This document shows, one piece after another, positions 33,474 to 42,223 of a DNA stretch of 64,000 nt; position 1 is the first letter of the stretch, and every line of letters begins with the position of its first letter. The notes below the pieces were generated by a model. That model did not search any database. It had not been told where the DNA came from and saw only the letters and a list, made by a program, of their open reading frames with translations. The stretch spans positions 1 through 64,000 of the forward strand of contig JBBQFL010000021.1 of NCBI GenBank assembly GCA_038321965.1. Direction: 5' to 3'. The position numbers and the translations under genes were made by a program. Origin of the DNA: UKL13-2 sp038321965 (GTDB lineage Bacteria; Pseudomonadota; Gammaproteobacteria; Burkholderiales; Usitatibacteraceae).

Positions 33474-35075
33474 ATGGCAACAACTACAGCGCACGACCAC
33501 GCTCACGATCATTCGCACGATCACTCACACGACCATGCGCCGGGCGGACTGTTGCGCTATCTGACAACGACCAACCACAAAGACATCGGAACAATGTATC
33601 TGTGCTTTGCATTCGCCATGTTTTTCATTGGCGGTGCCATGGCTCTCGGCATTCGTGCTGAACTTTTCCAGCCTGGCCTTCAATATATGCAGCCGGAGTT
33701 CTTCAATTCATTGACGACAGTCCATGCGCTCGTCATGATTTTTGGCGCCGTGATGCCGGCATTCGTGGGTTTCGCCAACTGGTTGATCCCGATGCAGATT
33801 GGTGCTGCCGATATGGCGTTCCCGAGGATGAATAACTGGAGCTTCTGGATAATGATTCCAGCGGCAATCCTGCTACTGTCAACTTTCTTTGTGCCGGGTG
33901 GCGCGGCGGCGTCTGGTTGGACGTTATATCCACCGCTGGTTATTCAAGGTGGCATTGGCGTGGATATGTCGATCCTGGCCCTGCATTTGCTGGGTGCCTC
34001 GTCGATCATGGGCTCCATTAATATCATCACAACGCTGCTGAATTTGCGTGCTCCAGGCATGACGCTGATGAAGATGCCGTTGTTTTGCTGGACATGGTTG
34101 ATCACGGCGTACCTACTGATTGCAACGATGCCTGTGTTGGCGGGCGCAATCACAATGTTACTAACCGACCGTCATTTCGGCACGAGCTTTTTCAATGCTG
34201 CCGGTGGTGGTGATCCCACCATGTTCATGCACATTTTCTGGTTCTTCGGGCATCCAGAGGTTTATATCCTCATATTGCCGGCTTTCGGCATTGTTTCGTC
34301 CATCATTCCGGCATTTGCGAGGAAGCCGTTATTTGGCTATGCCTCGATGGTTTATGCCACCGGCTCTATTGCCATCTTGTCGTTTATTGTTTGGGGCCAC
34401 CACATGTTTACTGTCGGCATGCCGGCGGCGGGTCAGTTGTTCTTCATGTACGCAACGATGCTGATTGCTGTCCCAACTGGTGTGAAGATATTTAACTGGA
34501 TCGCGACAATGTGGCGCGGTTCACTCACATTCGAGACGCCAATGCTATTTTGCATTGGCTTCTTGTGCATGTTTACGCTAGGTGGATTTTCCGGGCTGGT
34601 GCTATCCATCGTCGCCGTAGACATCACGTTGCACAACACCTATTACGTCGTTGCGCATTTCCACTATGTGCTGTTTCCCGGTGCCATTTGGGGGCTGACG
34701 GCAGCAGTGTATTTTTATCTCCCAAAGTTTACTGGCAAGATGTACAACGAGACATTGGGAAAATGGCACTTTTGGATTTCCGCCATCGCTTTCAATGTGA
34801 CCTTTTTCCCTCAGCACTTTTTGGGACTTGCGGGGATGCCGCGACGCATACCTGATTACGCACTGCAGTATGCCGAGTGGAATGCGATCTCGACCATAGG
34901 TGCTTTTGCACTCGGCTTCAGCCAATTGATCTTCCTTTACAACGTTGTGACGACGATACGCTCAGGTGAGAAAGCCAAGGACAAACAATGGGATGGCGCC
35001 GATTCTCTCGAGTGGACACACCTCCCAAGCCCGGTGCCCTATCACACCTTTGAAACTCCACCAGTTCTGAAATAG
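33474..35075 (+). CDS. coxA: Cytochrome c oxidase subunit I
   Basis: A 533-residue, 12-helix catalytic subunit holding heme a and the heme a3-CuB centre. Visible signatures include FWFFGHPEVYILILPAFGIV, WGHHMFTVGM (CuB histidines) and NTYYVVAHFHYVL (heme ligands). The ATG at 33474 follows CAGGAG and is preferred over the TTG at 33453. Residues 7-21 are an alternating His-Asp/Ala/Ser tract with eight histidines, a possible metal-binding tail facing the cytoplasm. Partners are the adjacent coxB and coxC. Confidence 0.97.
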   Translation: MATTTAHDHAHDHSHDHSHDHAPGGLLRYLTTTNHKDIGTMYLCFAFAMFFIGGAMALGIRAELFQPGLQYMQPEFFNSLTTVHALVMIFGAVMPAFVGFANWLIPMQIGAADMAFPRMNNWSFWIMIPAAILLLSTFFVPGGAAASGWTLYPPLVIQGGIGVDMSILALHLLGASSIMGSINIITTLLNLRAPGMTLMKMPLFCWTWLITAYLLIATMPVLAGAITMLLTDRHFGTSFFNAAGGGDPTMFMHIFWFFGHPEVYILILPAFGIVSSIIPAFARKPLFGYASMVYATGSIAILSFIVWGHHMFTVGMPAAGQLFFMYATMLIAVPTGVKIFNWIATMWRGSLTFETPMLFCIGFLCMFTLGGFSGLVLSIVAVDITLHNTYYVVAHFHYVLFPGAIWGLTAAVYFYLPKFTGKMYNETLGKWHFWISAIAFNVTFFPQHFLGLAGMPRRIPDYALQYAEWNAISTIGAFALGFSQLIFLYNVVTTIRSGEKAKDKQWDGADSLEWTHLPSPVPYHTFETPPVLK

Positions 35076-35086
35076 TCAGGCGAGCG

Positions 35087-35221
35087 ATGCAAGATAAAGT
35101 CACCGGGGCCTTGCAAACAAATCAGGGGCGCCGAAAGAAAATCACCCTGGTTGTTTTGCTCGTGTGGGTCGCACTCGTATTTACATATTCAATTCTGAAG
35201 TTTTCACGGGTAATCAGTTGA
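35087..35221 (+). CDS. Small membrane protein of the cox operon (oxidase assembly type)
   Basis: A 44-residue ORF beginning MQDKVTGALQTNQGRRKK with one hydrophobic helix (about 20-36). It lies 11 bp after coxA and overlaps the ctaG start by TTGA. Size, topology and position match the tiny 'cytochrome oxidase small assembly protein' found between coxA and ctaG in betaproteobacteria. It may help CtaG or subunit assembly, but its role is not established. Confidence 0.75.
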   Translation: MQDKVTGALQTNQGRRKKITLVVLLVWVALVFTYSILKFSRVIS

Positions 35222-35778
35222 GCCAGGTAGCCGACTCCACAGCTCATCAAGCTGAGTTACGGGAAAGCAACCGGATATTGCTTTGGAAACTGCTGTTGGT
35301 TGTGCCAGTAATGCTGGTTTTTTGCGCGTCGATGGTTCCACTGTACCGCCAGATCTGTGCTGTGCTGGGCATCACCGCGACACGGACAATTGTCCAGAAT
35401 ACGCAAGTGGATACTGGTCGCTTTGTAAAAGTGGAATTTGTTGCCAATCTGAACAAGAACTTTGCGTGGAAATTTGAGCCAGTTGAAAAGCTTGTGGAGA
35501 TTCATCCCGGCGCGATTGCTACCATTAATTACCGTGTAACCAATACACTGCCTTATGCCACCACTGGACGCGCGGTGCCTAGTTTTGCGCCGCTGGAAGC
35601 TGGTTTGTATTTCAACAAGGTTGAGTGTTTTTGTTTTAGCAATCAAACGTTGCAGGCAGGTGAGACCCGTGATATGCCGGTCACATTTTTTGTGGATCCC
35701 AAGATGCCGAGAGATTTGGCTGCCATCGCGCTGTCGTACACATTTTTCAACGTCACCGACGAGGGCAAGAAGTTGTAA
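35218..35778 (+). CDS. ctaG: Cytochrome c oxidase assembly protein CtaG (Cox11)
   Basis: A 186-residue copper chaperone for CuB of subunit I, anchored by one N-terminal helix (about 22-42) with the domain in the periplasm. The copper motif C-F-C-F is in KVECFCFSNQTL, and DPKMPRDLAAIALSYTFF is the family's C-terminal block. No ATG is available in the right place. A TTG at 35218 overlapping the preceding stop (TTGA) gives a normal family length. The stop overlaps the next start by one base. Confidence 0.93.
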   Translation: MSQVADSTAHQAELRESNRILLWKLLLVVPVMLVFCASMVPLYRQICAVLGITATRTIVQNTQVDTGRFVKVEFVANLNKNFAWKFEPVEKLVEIHPGAIATINYRVTNTLPYATTGRAVPSFAPLEAGLYFNKVECFCFSNQTLQAGETRDMPVTFFVDPKMPRDLAAIALSYTFFNVTDEGKKL

Positions 35779-35954
35779 TGTGGAATACCGTTAAAGCAGT
35801 GCTTTGGGGGTTTCTCGGTATCAGAAGTAGCGGCGGTTACGAGACTGACCAGAAAAAATTGAAAATTCATCATGTAATAGTGGTTGGTGTGATTTGTGCA
35901 TTGATGTTTGTGATGGGCTTGATTCTTCTGGTAAGAATGCTCACCGCCAAATAA
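35778..35954 (+). CDS. DUF2970 family small membrane protein
   Basis: A 58-residue protein (MWNTVKAVLWGFLGIRSSGG ... one C-terminal hydrophobic helix about 32-53). The A-V-x-W-G-F-L-G-I-R-x-x pattern is that of DUF2970. The family is habitually encoded between ctaG and coxC in betaproteobacteria, implying a role in oxidase assembly or stability, still unproven. Its ATG shares a base with the ctaG stop (TAATG). Confidence 0.82.
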   Translation: MWNTVKAVLWGFLGIRSSGGYETDQKKLKIHHVIVVGVICALMFVMGLILLVRMLTAK

Positions 35955-35988
35955 TATTCAGTCATTGAGGTTTTTAGGGAGCTTAAGC

Positions 35989-36855
35989 ATGAGTGCAACA
36001 ACTGGCGGCTATTATTTTGCCCCCCCATCAAAGTGGCCGGTGGTGGGTTCCACGGCGTTACTTTTCTTCATGACAGGATTGGCGTTATGGATGAATGAGA
36101 TCCAGCCGTGGGGCTACACCTCACTCGCGGTCGGCTTCGCGATACTCTTGTACATGCTGTTTGGCTGGTTTGGAATTGTCATTCACGAGAGTGAATCCGG
36201 ACTCTACAACAAGCAGATGGATACCTCATATCGATGGAGCATGAGTTGGTTCATCTTTTCCGAAGTCATGTTCTTTTCCGCCTTTTTCGGCGCATTGTTC
36301 TACGCGAGAATTTTCTCAGTGCCGTGGCTCGGTGATTTTGACAACGCGGTCATCTGGCAGGGCTACGAGGCGAAGTGGCCAACAATGGGACCGTATCTTG
36401 ATCCCAATCCTGCATTTCAGTTCTCGCCGATGAGCGCATGGGGTTTGCCAGCGATAAACACCGCCTTATTGCTGACTTCCGGCGTGACGGTGACGTGGGC
36501 TCACCACGCGTTGATCGCAAACAACCGCAAGCAATTGATTGTTGGCCTCTTTCTCACCGTGTTGCTCGGTGTAATTTTCCTGGGTGTGCAAGGCTACGAG
36601 TACTCCCATGCGTACTCTGAGCTGAACCTTAAACTTTCATCTGGCGTTTTTGGTTCTACATTCTTCATGCTCACCGGCTTTCACGGTTTTCATGTGACGT
36701 TGGGTGCAATCATGTTGACGGTAATTCTGGTCCGCTGTATTAAGGGTCACTTCACGCCAGAGCACCATTTTGGATTCGAGGCGGTTGCCTGGTATTGGCA
36801 TTTTGTCGACGTGGTTTGGCTTGGGCTGTTCGTATTCGTGTATTGGCTCGCGTAG
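35989..36855 (+). CDS. coxC: Cytochrome c oxidase subunit III
   Basis: A 288-residue, seven-helix subunit that stabilises the oxidase and feeds proton uptake. Typical blocks: YRWSMSWFIFSEVMFFSAFF, WGLPAINTALLLTSGVTVTW, FFMLTGFHGFHVTLGAIML and the C-terminal FEAVAWYWHFVDVVWLGLFV. The ATG at 35989 follows GGGAG and is preferred over an earlier in-frame start at 35965. A strong terminator lies just after it, closing the coxB-to-coxC operon. Confidence 0.96.
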   Translation: MSATTGGYYFAPPSKWPVVGSTALLFFMTGLALWMNEIQPWGYTSLAVGFAILLYMLFGWFGIVIHESESGLYNKQMDTSYRWSMSWFIFSEVMFFSAFFGALFYARIFSVPWLGDFDNAVIWQGYEAKWPTMGPYLDPNPAFQFSPMSAWGLPAINTALLLTSGVTVTWAHHALIANNRKQLIVGLFLTVLLGVIFLGVQGYEYSHAYSELNLKLSSGVFGSTFFMLTGFHGFHVTLGAIMLTVILVRCIKGHFTPEHHFGFEAVAWYWHFVDVVWLGLFVFVYWLA

Positions 36856-36873
36856 TTGCTCTGTGTGGCGGGA

Positions 36874-36903
36874 AAAAGCCGCACGATGTGCGGCTTTTTT
36901 TTT
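36874..36903 (+). terminator. Rho-independent terminator after coxC
   Basis: AAAAGCCGCAC, loop GAT, then GTGCGGCTTTT followed by a run of T. A strong stem plus T-tract 18 bp after the coxC stop; the upstream A-run means that it may also work on the opposite strand. Confidence 0.9.
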
Positions 36904-36949
36904 GCCGCTGACGAGCGTGGGATGAATTTGAATTTCGGGTGAATTGTTG

Positions 36950-37141
36950 TTACTTCTGCGGTATCAGGCCGAAATAATAGCTGCCGATCAGAATGAGAAA
37001 TATGGACACCGATAGCACGATTCGAAACGTCAGTGCAGTTACCATGCGCTTTGAATTGCCCTTGTCGCGATACATGAAATAAAGTGCGCTAAACAGGCTA
37101 CCGACGACAAGTAACAACATTACTACGACCAAAATCTTCAT
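36950..37141 (-). CDS. Twin-transmembrane DUF2909 family protein
   Basis: A 63-residue protein with two hydrophobic helices (about 2-22 and 39-58) joined by a basic loop (MYRDKGNSKRMV). This is the DUF2909 pattern. Such proteins are regularly encoded beside surf1 in betaproteobacterial oxidase loci but are transcribed divergently, as here. The role is unknown; an association with oxidase assembly is inferred only from position. Confidence 0.8.
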   Translation of the reverse strand: MKILVVVMLLLVVGSLFSALYFMYRDKGNSKRMVTALTFRIVLSVSIFLILIGSYYFGLIPQK

Positions 37142-37238
37142 TGCCTTGCACCGCTTTCAAATTTTCTGCAATTCCCGTTGTCCCAAAAGGATTGTAACGT
37201 AGCTCCAAAGCCCACGACCTGGTAGCCCGTATTCCTCG

Positions 37239-37994
37239 ATGCCGCACATCCTGTCCAGAATTCACTTTTCGCCTGCCATGGTGCCGACCATTGCGGCACT
37301 TTGCGCGTTCTGTCTGACGTTCTTTCTCGGACACTGGCAGCAGGGGCGCGCGGGAGAAAAGCAGACGCTACAAAATGAATTCAATTTGCGGATTCTTGCG
37401 GTCCCGGTACAACTTGCTTCAGACACCAACGACGCGACATTGCTAAAGTACTCACGGGTGATCGCACACGGCGAGTGGGATTTAAGTGGCCAAATCTACA
37501 TCGACAACAAGTTTGACCATGACGCCGTCGGATTTCACGTTATCACGCCCTTGAAGCTTGCTGGAACAAATCGGCAAATACTGGTGAATCGCGGATGGGT
37601 GGCTCGTACTAAGGGGTCGCCACAACCGCCGACCATTGTCGCCCCTCTTGGACCGGTAGCTGTAGATGGAATGTTGACATCGCCGAACGCGAAATTCCTC
37701 GAACTCTCCAAGACGACGATTCAGGGAAACGTCTGGCAGAACCTGACGTTGGAGCGCTATGCAAGAGAGACTGGACGCAATGTTGTGCCATTCCTGTTGC
37801 TGCAGAAGGACACTGCCGCTCCGTTGAGCTCCGTTGCTGAGCGCCCGGACGCGCGTGCAGAAAAGCATGTCGAATACATGCTGACCTGGTATTGCCTTGC
37901 GGCGACTGTGGTCGTTCTCTGGTTGGTGCTCAACGTAAAACTGGAGCGCGCGGGACAGCGCGCACCACAAAAAACTGATGGAAATCACGCATGA
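37239..37994 (+). CDS. SURF1 family oxidase assembly protein
   Basis: A 251-residue inner-membrane protein with two transmembrane segments (about 13-33 and 222-242) flanking a periplasmic domain. Signature blocks are FLGHWQQGRAGEK near the first helix and QILVNRGWVART in the middle. SURF1 proteins help insert heme a into subunit I. The stop overlaps the next gene's ATG by 4 bp, starting the surf1-SCO-like-ctaA-ctaB-sco run. Confidence 0.92.
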   Translation: MPHILSRIHFSPAMVPTIAALCAFCLTFFLGHWQQGRAGEKQTLQNEFNLRILAVPVQLASDTNDATLLKYSRVIAHGEWDLSGQIYIDNKFDHDAVGFHVITPLKLAGTNRQILVNRGWVARTKGSPQPPTIVAPLGPVAVDGMLTSPNAKFLELSKTTIQGNVWQNLTLERYARETGRNVVPFLLLQKDTAAPLSSVAERPDARAEKHVEYMLTWYCLAATVVVLWLVLNVKLERAGQRAPQKTDGNHA

Positions 37995-38575
37995 GTCCTC
38001 GAACTAAACTCGCGCTGATGATGGCGTTGTTTGCGCTGCCAACCCTGGCATCGTTCACGGCGTTCTATTTGCTCCCGCCAACCAAGACGGGCAATTACGG
38101 GCAACTCATTTCACCGGTGGTTAACTTGCCGCAGTTGCCATTGACGATTGCCGATGGTGGCGATGCTCCAAAAAGCGCAATCGAACAGAGTTTGCGCGGG
38201 AAATGGCTCCTTGTTACACGCGATGGGGGAGCGTGCGATGCAGTTTGCGAACAAAAGCTTTTAGCGATGCGTCAGTCACGGTTAATTGTCGGACGCGAGC
38301 TTGACCGTGTCGTACGTGTTGTCCTAATTGACGACGATGAGATGCCGTCAGAGTCACTCATGCAGCGCTTTCGAGGCACAGTATGGATCAAGGCCAAATC
38401 GCTGTCGTGGTTGGCGAGACTACCGTTGCCACCACACGGAGACACCGGTAGCCGAGCTGCGATTTATGCAGTGGATCCATTGGGAAACATCTTCATGCGC
38501 TATGCGCCAAACGCTGATGCAAAATTGATCGCCAAGGATCTACAGCGGGTACTGAAGGCATCGCAGATTGGCTAG
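37991..38575 (+). CDS. SCO-like thioredoxin-fold membrane protein
   Basis: A 194-residue protein with an N-terminal signal anchor (about 8-28) and a periplasmic domain. GKWLLVTRDGGACDAVCEQK carries C-x-x-x-C in the position of the SCO copper motif, and AIYAVDPLGNIFMRYAPNAD is like the C-terminal SCO/thioredoxin strand. The copper-ligand His of SCO proteins is not obvious, so copper binding is doubtful. It sits between surf1 and ctaA, a position conserved in betaproteobacteria, and is presumed to be an oxidase assembly factor. Confidence 0.72.
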   Translation: MSPRTKLALMMALFALPTLASFTAFYLLPPTKTGNYGQLISPVVNLPQLPLTIADGGDAPKSAIEQSLRGKWLLVTRDGGACDAVCEQKLLAMRQSRLIVGRELDRVVRVVLIDDDEMPSESLMQRFRGTVWIKAKSLSWLARLPLPPHGDTGSRAAIYAVDPLGNIFMRYAPNADAKLIAKDLQRVLKASQIG

Positions 38576-38603
38576 CGTATGTGTACAAGAGGCACAACAG
38601 TAA

Positions 38604-39695
38604 ATGAGAATGAGCGTAGTTGAACATAGTGTTATTGGCCTGACGGTCGTTGCGATCATAGGGGCCGCATTTTTTTGGGTGGGCCGCGATAACGTGCGCT
38701 TTCGAAAACTTGTTGCCATCACGATAGCAATGACATTTTCCCTGGTAATTCTTGGCGCGTTTGTACGGTTGTCCGACGCGGGGCTGGGTTGCCCTGACTG
38801 GCCTGGTTGCTACGGCAATCTCACGCCGCAGCACTCCGCGGAGACCATTCGAGCTGCCGAAACGAACCAACCAGGCGGACCAGTATCCATGGCGAAAGCC
38901 TGGAAAGAAATGGTACACCGCTATCTCGCCATGGTTGTAGGTGCATTTATTGCTGCAATCATGTTTGCTGCCTGGCGCAATCGAAGCGCCTGGAATCAGC
39001 CGCCAGCGCTTGCCATCATCATCGCCTTAGCGGTAGTTTTCCAGGCGGCATTGGGCGCCTGGACTGTTACCATGCTTTTGAAACCCGCTATCGTCACCGC
39101 GCACTTGCTGGGGGGCATCGCGATATTCTCGCTTTTGGTTTGGTTGTACTGGCGCCAATTGGCGCGGAGTGCATCGGTGCCCGCATGGGCGACAGGTATA
39201 ATGATCGGCGGAAGCTTGCGAATCCACGGCCTTGCTGCCTTAGCTGCGCTCTTGATGCAAATAGTTTTAGGCGGGTGGGTCAGCACTAACTACGCTGCTC
39301 TGGCTTGTGCCGATATCCCGCTTTGCAATGGCGAGTTTGTCCCAACAATGGATTTTGCCAACGCGTTTCACGTATTTCGGCCGTTGGGTATGGGGCCAGA
39401 CGGTGAGCTACTGAAACTGGAGGCCTTGCGTGCGATCCATTGGATGCACCGTCTAGGAGCGCTGCTGGTCGTATTGATTGTAGGAAGCTTTGCACTAACG
39501 CTGCTCAAAGTACAAAACGGTCGAAAAGCCGCAGAGATGCTCCTGGGGCTGATCGTGATGCAGGTCGTGCTCGGCGTATCGAATGTCTGGTTTAGCTTGC
39601 CCATTGTGGTGGCTGTTGCGCACAACGGAATAGCGGCTATTTTGTTCGCGCAGTTGATGTTAATAAATTTGCGACTCCTCCCTCAGCGAAATTGA
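38604..39695 (+). CDS. ctaA: Heme A synthase (COX15/CtaA)
   Basis: A 363-residue, eight-helix membrane enzyme that oxidises the C8 methyl of heme O to give heme A. Conserved blocks include FVRLSDAGLGCPDWPGCYG with its cysteine pair, HRYLAMVVG, and in the second half GGWVSTNYAALACADIPLCN and IHWMHRLGALLV, carrying the heme-ligand histidines. Its partner CtaB, encoded 8 bp downstream, supplies heme O. Confidence 0.95.
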   Translation: MRMSVVEHSVIGLTVVAIIGAAFFWVGRDNVRFRKLVAITIAMTFSLVILGAFVRLSDAGLGCPDWPGCYGNLTPQHSAETIRAAETNQPGGPVSMAKAWKEMVHRYLAMVVGAFIAAIMFAAWRNRSAWNQPPALAIIIALAVVFQAALGAWTVTMLLKPAIVTAHLLGGIAIFSLLVWLYWRQLARSASVPAWATGIMIGGSLRIHGLAALAALLMQIVLGGWVSTNYAALACADIPLCNGEFVPTMDFANAFHVFRPLGMGPDGELLKLEALRAIHWMHRLGALLVVLIVGSFALTLLKVQNGRKAAEMLLGLIVMQVVLGVSNVWFSLPIVVAVAHNGIAAILFAQLMLINLRLLPQRN

Positions 39696-39702
39696 ATCCG
39701 AG

Positions 39703-40611
39703 ATGTCACAGCAGCTAGCAACCCATGCACAGCCCAATGTGCTGGCACAATTTCTCGAATTGACCAAGCCACGTGTCAATTCGCTGATCGTGTTTACCGC
39801 AATTATTGGCATGATGCTCGCGTACCCGGTGGGGATCGCCTGGGACGTTGGCTTGATGCTGACGAGCACAGTTGGGATTGCGCTCGTTGCTGGTGCTGCA
39901 GCCGCATTCAATTGCCTGGTCGAGCAGCAGATCGACAGAAAAATGGCACGTACGCGTGCGCGGCCCACCGTTGCAGGATCAATCACGACTTGGCAAATAC
40001 TGCTAGGTGCGGGCATTGTCGGCGGTATCGGCTTGGCCGTCCTGTATAGATACGTCAATCCACTCACCATGTGGTTGACGCTGGCAACCTTTATCGGCTA
40101 CGCAGTAATCTATACGGTGATTCTGAAACCCGCCACCCCACAGAATATCGTCATCGGCGGTGCGTCCGGAGCGATGCCGCCTGTACTCGGTTGGGCGGCA
40201 GTTGCGGGCGTCGTTGATCCCAATGCACTGCTGCTTTTTCTGATCATTTTTGCATGGACCCCGCCGCACTTTTGGGCGCTGGCTTTGTACCGCAAAAACG
40301 AATACGCCAAGGCTGGCGTACCAATGCTGCCGGTCACGCATGGTGACGCGTTCACCAAGTTACATTTGCTGCTGTATACAGTGTTGCTGTCTGTATCGAC
40401 ACTGTTGCCATTCGCGGTAGGCATGTCTGGCTGGATCTACTTGTCTGTTGTGTTGTTGCTCGACTCCGTTTTCCTCTACTTTGCCGTCATGCTAATGCGT
40501 GCCTACACAGATGCGCTGGCAAAGCGAACATTTGCATTTTCAATCTTGTATTTATCGCTGTTATTTGCAGCGTTGCTGGTCGATCATTACTCGCCGCTGA
40601 TGATGCATTGA
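39703..40611 (+). CDS. ctaB: Protoheme IX farnesyltransferase (heme O synthase)
   Basis: A 302-residue UbiA-superfamily prenyltransferase with about nine helices that attaches a farnesyl group to heme B. The first Asp-rich motif is in NCLVEQQIDRKMARTRARP (N-x-x-x-D-x-x-x-D form), with the heme-binding SLI-type loop GGASGAMPPVLGW and the FAWTPPHFWALAL block. It works directly before CtaA in heme A synthesis. Confidence 0.96.
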   Translation: MSQQLATHAQPNVLAQFLELTKPRVNSLIVFTAIIGMMLAYPVGIAWDVGLMLTSTVGIALVAGAAAAFNCLVEQQIDRKMARTRARPTVAGSITTWQILLGAGIVGGIGLAVLYRYVNPLTMWLTLATFIGYAVIYTVILKPATPQNIVIGGASGAMPPVLGWAAVAGVVDPNALLLFLIIFAWTPPHFWALALYRKNEYAKAGVPMLPVTHGDAFTKLHLLLYTVLLSVSTLLPFAVGMSGWIYLSVVLLLDSVFLYFAVMLMRAYTDALAKRTFAFSILYLSLLFAALLVDHYSPLMMH

Positions 40612-40613
40612 AT

Positions 40614-41192
40614 ATGCGCGCGCTAGGAGCCACCGTTCTCACGTTGACATTCATGCTGGTTGGCTGCGAATCAAAGCCCGTTTTCAACGCACTCGACATC
40701 ACGGGTATTCAGGGCTATGGCAATGACTTTCGGTTATTCGATCACAACGGCAAGCCACGCACAATGGCGGATTTTCGAGGCAAGGTGGTGGTGATGTTTT
40801 TTGGCTACACCCATTGTCCGGACGTTTGTCCGACTACTTTAGCCGAGATGAAACAAGTCATGCAGACTTTGGGAAATGATGCGCAACGCTTGCAGGTGCT
40901 GTTCGTAACCGTTGATCCAGCGCGAGACACGCCAGACCTGCTGTCCAGATACGTGCCTTCATTTCATCCAGCATTTCTTGGCCTGTATGGCGATAGCGCT
41001 GCGACGGAGAAAGTAGCCAAGGATTTCAAGATTACCTATCGCACCGCCGTCGGCAAGTCCGCTGATAGCTACACGGTCGATCACTCTGCGTCCTCACTTG
41101 TGTTTGATCCACAGGGCAATCTACGGTTGTTTATCAGTTACGGCTTGGCGTCGGATAAGATTGCACGCGATATAAAGCTATTACTTCAATAG
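40614..41192 (+). CDS. SCO1/SenC copper chaperone, lipoprotein
   Basis: A 192-residue thioredoxin-fold protein that inserts copper into the CuA centre of oxidase subunit II. The N-terminus ends in a lipobox (M-L-V-G-C), so it is probably a lipoprotein facing the periplasm. The copper ligands are C-P-D-V-C in GYTHCPDVCPTTLAEM and a His in TVDHSASSLVFDPQG. The ATG at 40614 follows ctaB by two bases; a TTG at 40608 is an alternative. Confidence 0.94.
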   Translation: MRALGATVLTLTFMLVGCESKPVFNALDITGIQGYGNDFRLFDHNGKPRTMADFRGKVVVMFFGYTHCPDVCPTTLAEMKQVMQTLGNDAQRLQVLFVTVDPARDTPDLLSRYVPSFHPAFLGLYGDSAATEKVAKDFKITYRTAVGKSADSYTVDHSASSLVFDPQGNLRLFISYGLASDKIARDIKLLLQ

Positions 41193-41213
41193 ACTTTTTC
41201 AAGGAATTCGACT

Positions 41214-41564
41214 ATGAGTATCGAACGATTTCACGTCGGCCCCAGGCTGTCGGACATGGCCGTACACAATGGAACCATTTACCTTGCCGGACAAGTTGCA
41301 GACGACACCTCACAGGACATGGGGGGGCAGACGCGCCAAATCTTGGCGACGATCGACAAATTGCTGGCGGAAGCCGGTAGCGACAAAACAAGAATACTGT
41401 CGACAACAATCTACGTCACAGATATGGCTGATTTTCCGGCAATGAATGCTGCCTGGGATGCCTGGGTTGTACCAGGGGCAACGCCACCGCGTGCAACCGT
41501 AGAGGCACAACTCGCAAGACCGGCGTACAAGGTGGAAATTCAAGTCATTGCAGCAAAGGCTTGA
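41214..41564 (+). CDS. RidA family protein (YjgF/YER057c/UK114)
   Basis: A 116-residue trimeric protein of the Rid family, related to enamine/imine deaminases that protect PLP enzymes. It includes GTIYLAGQVADDTSQDMGGQ and the C-terminal PPRATVEAQLARPAYKVEIQ, where Arg of P-R-A-T is the key substrate ligand and is present. This variant resembles the Rid1-3 subgroups rather than archetypal RidA. It lies 20 bp after sco but is not known to belong to oxidase assembly. Confidence 0.9.
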   Translation: MSIERFHVGPRLSDMAVHNGTIYLAGQVADDTSQDMGGQTRQILATIDKLLAEAGSDKTRILSTTIYVTDMADFPAMNAAWDAWVVPGATPPRATVEAQLARPAYKVEIQVIAAKA

Positions 41565-41747
41565 ATCGATTGCTAGCGTGTAGTTGCATGAGTCTGCGTT
41601 ACACCGAGAATGGTCTTGCGCCGCCGGGACTAGGCGCGATACGAACTTACAGCACCGCTATTGCGAGGATTTGCAACGACATCGCGTGGGATGCAAAACG
41701 ATTCGAATGTGGCAGGAATTATTCAACTAGACGCTGGTGTCGCGACA

Positions 41748-42197
41748 TTAGCGCGGCACAGGTAACATTGGATTGGATTGACCCATGATTGACGCGGTAG
41801 CCACTAACTCATCGAATAAGGCCATCGATGCCTTGCCGGAAACGCAATACGGGTCGAGAGTGGCACACTCTGAATACTTGAGTAGCAGCGAGGAGTTGAT
41901 GCGCTCAAGGTTTACCAGGCCCATGGACCAGCCAGAAAATTTTCTTTCACTGATTTCTTCGTAGGATAGGATCACAACATCCGCGTGACGCGGATCTGCC
42001 GCGATGTGGTTGTAAAGCGCATTGACCTGCATGCGACCGCCTTCGAGCACCTGAAGAAAGATTCGCCCGCTCGAACAAAGAACGCCAGTGATTCCGCTTT
42101 CCGGGTTATTGACTTTCGACTGCGACAGAATTCCCAATAGTTCATCTTGCGACAAACTCTCTGCCGCTCGGCTCGCGTACAGCAAACGCACCAACAT
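41748..42197 (-). CDS. BLUF-domain blue-light photoreceptor
   Basis: A 149-residue single-domain FAD photoreceptor. The light-sensing residues are all in place: Tyr7 (LVRLLYASRA), Asn30/Asn31 (SKVNNPESGITG), Gln49 (RIFLQVLEGG), and Trp90 with Met92 (KFSGWSMGL). Blue light reorganises the Tyr-Gln hydrogen bonds at the flavin and signals to a partner. There is no output domain; the C-terminal ~50 residues are a helical extension. It lies 26 bp downstream of folE on the same strand and is probably co-transcribed with it. Confidence 0.93.
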   Translation of the reverse strand: MLVRLLYASRAAESLSQDELLGILSQSKVNNPESGITGVLCSSGRIFLQVLEGGRMQVNALYNHIAADPRHADVVILSYEEISERKFSGWSMGLVNLERINSSLLLKYSECATLDPYCVSGKASMALFDELVATASIMGQSNPMLPVPR

Positions 42198-42223
42198 GGT
42201 GTTCTCCGTTCTTCAGATTGACT

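Noticed and set aside
41561..41788. 75-codon open frame after the RidA gene
   Set aside because: No ribosome-binding site, mixed composition and partial overlap with the BLUF gene; treated as non-coding.
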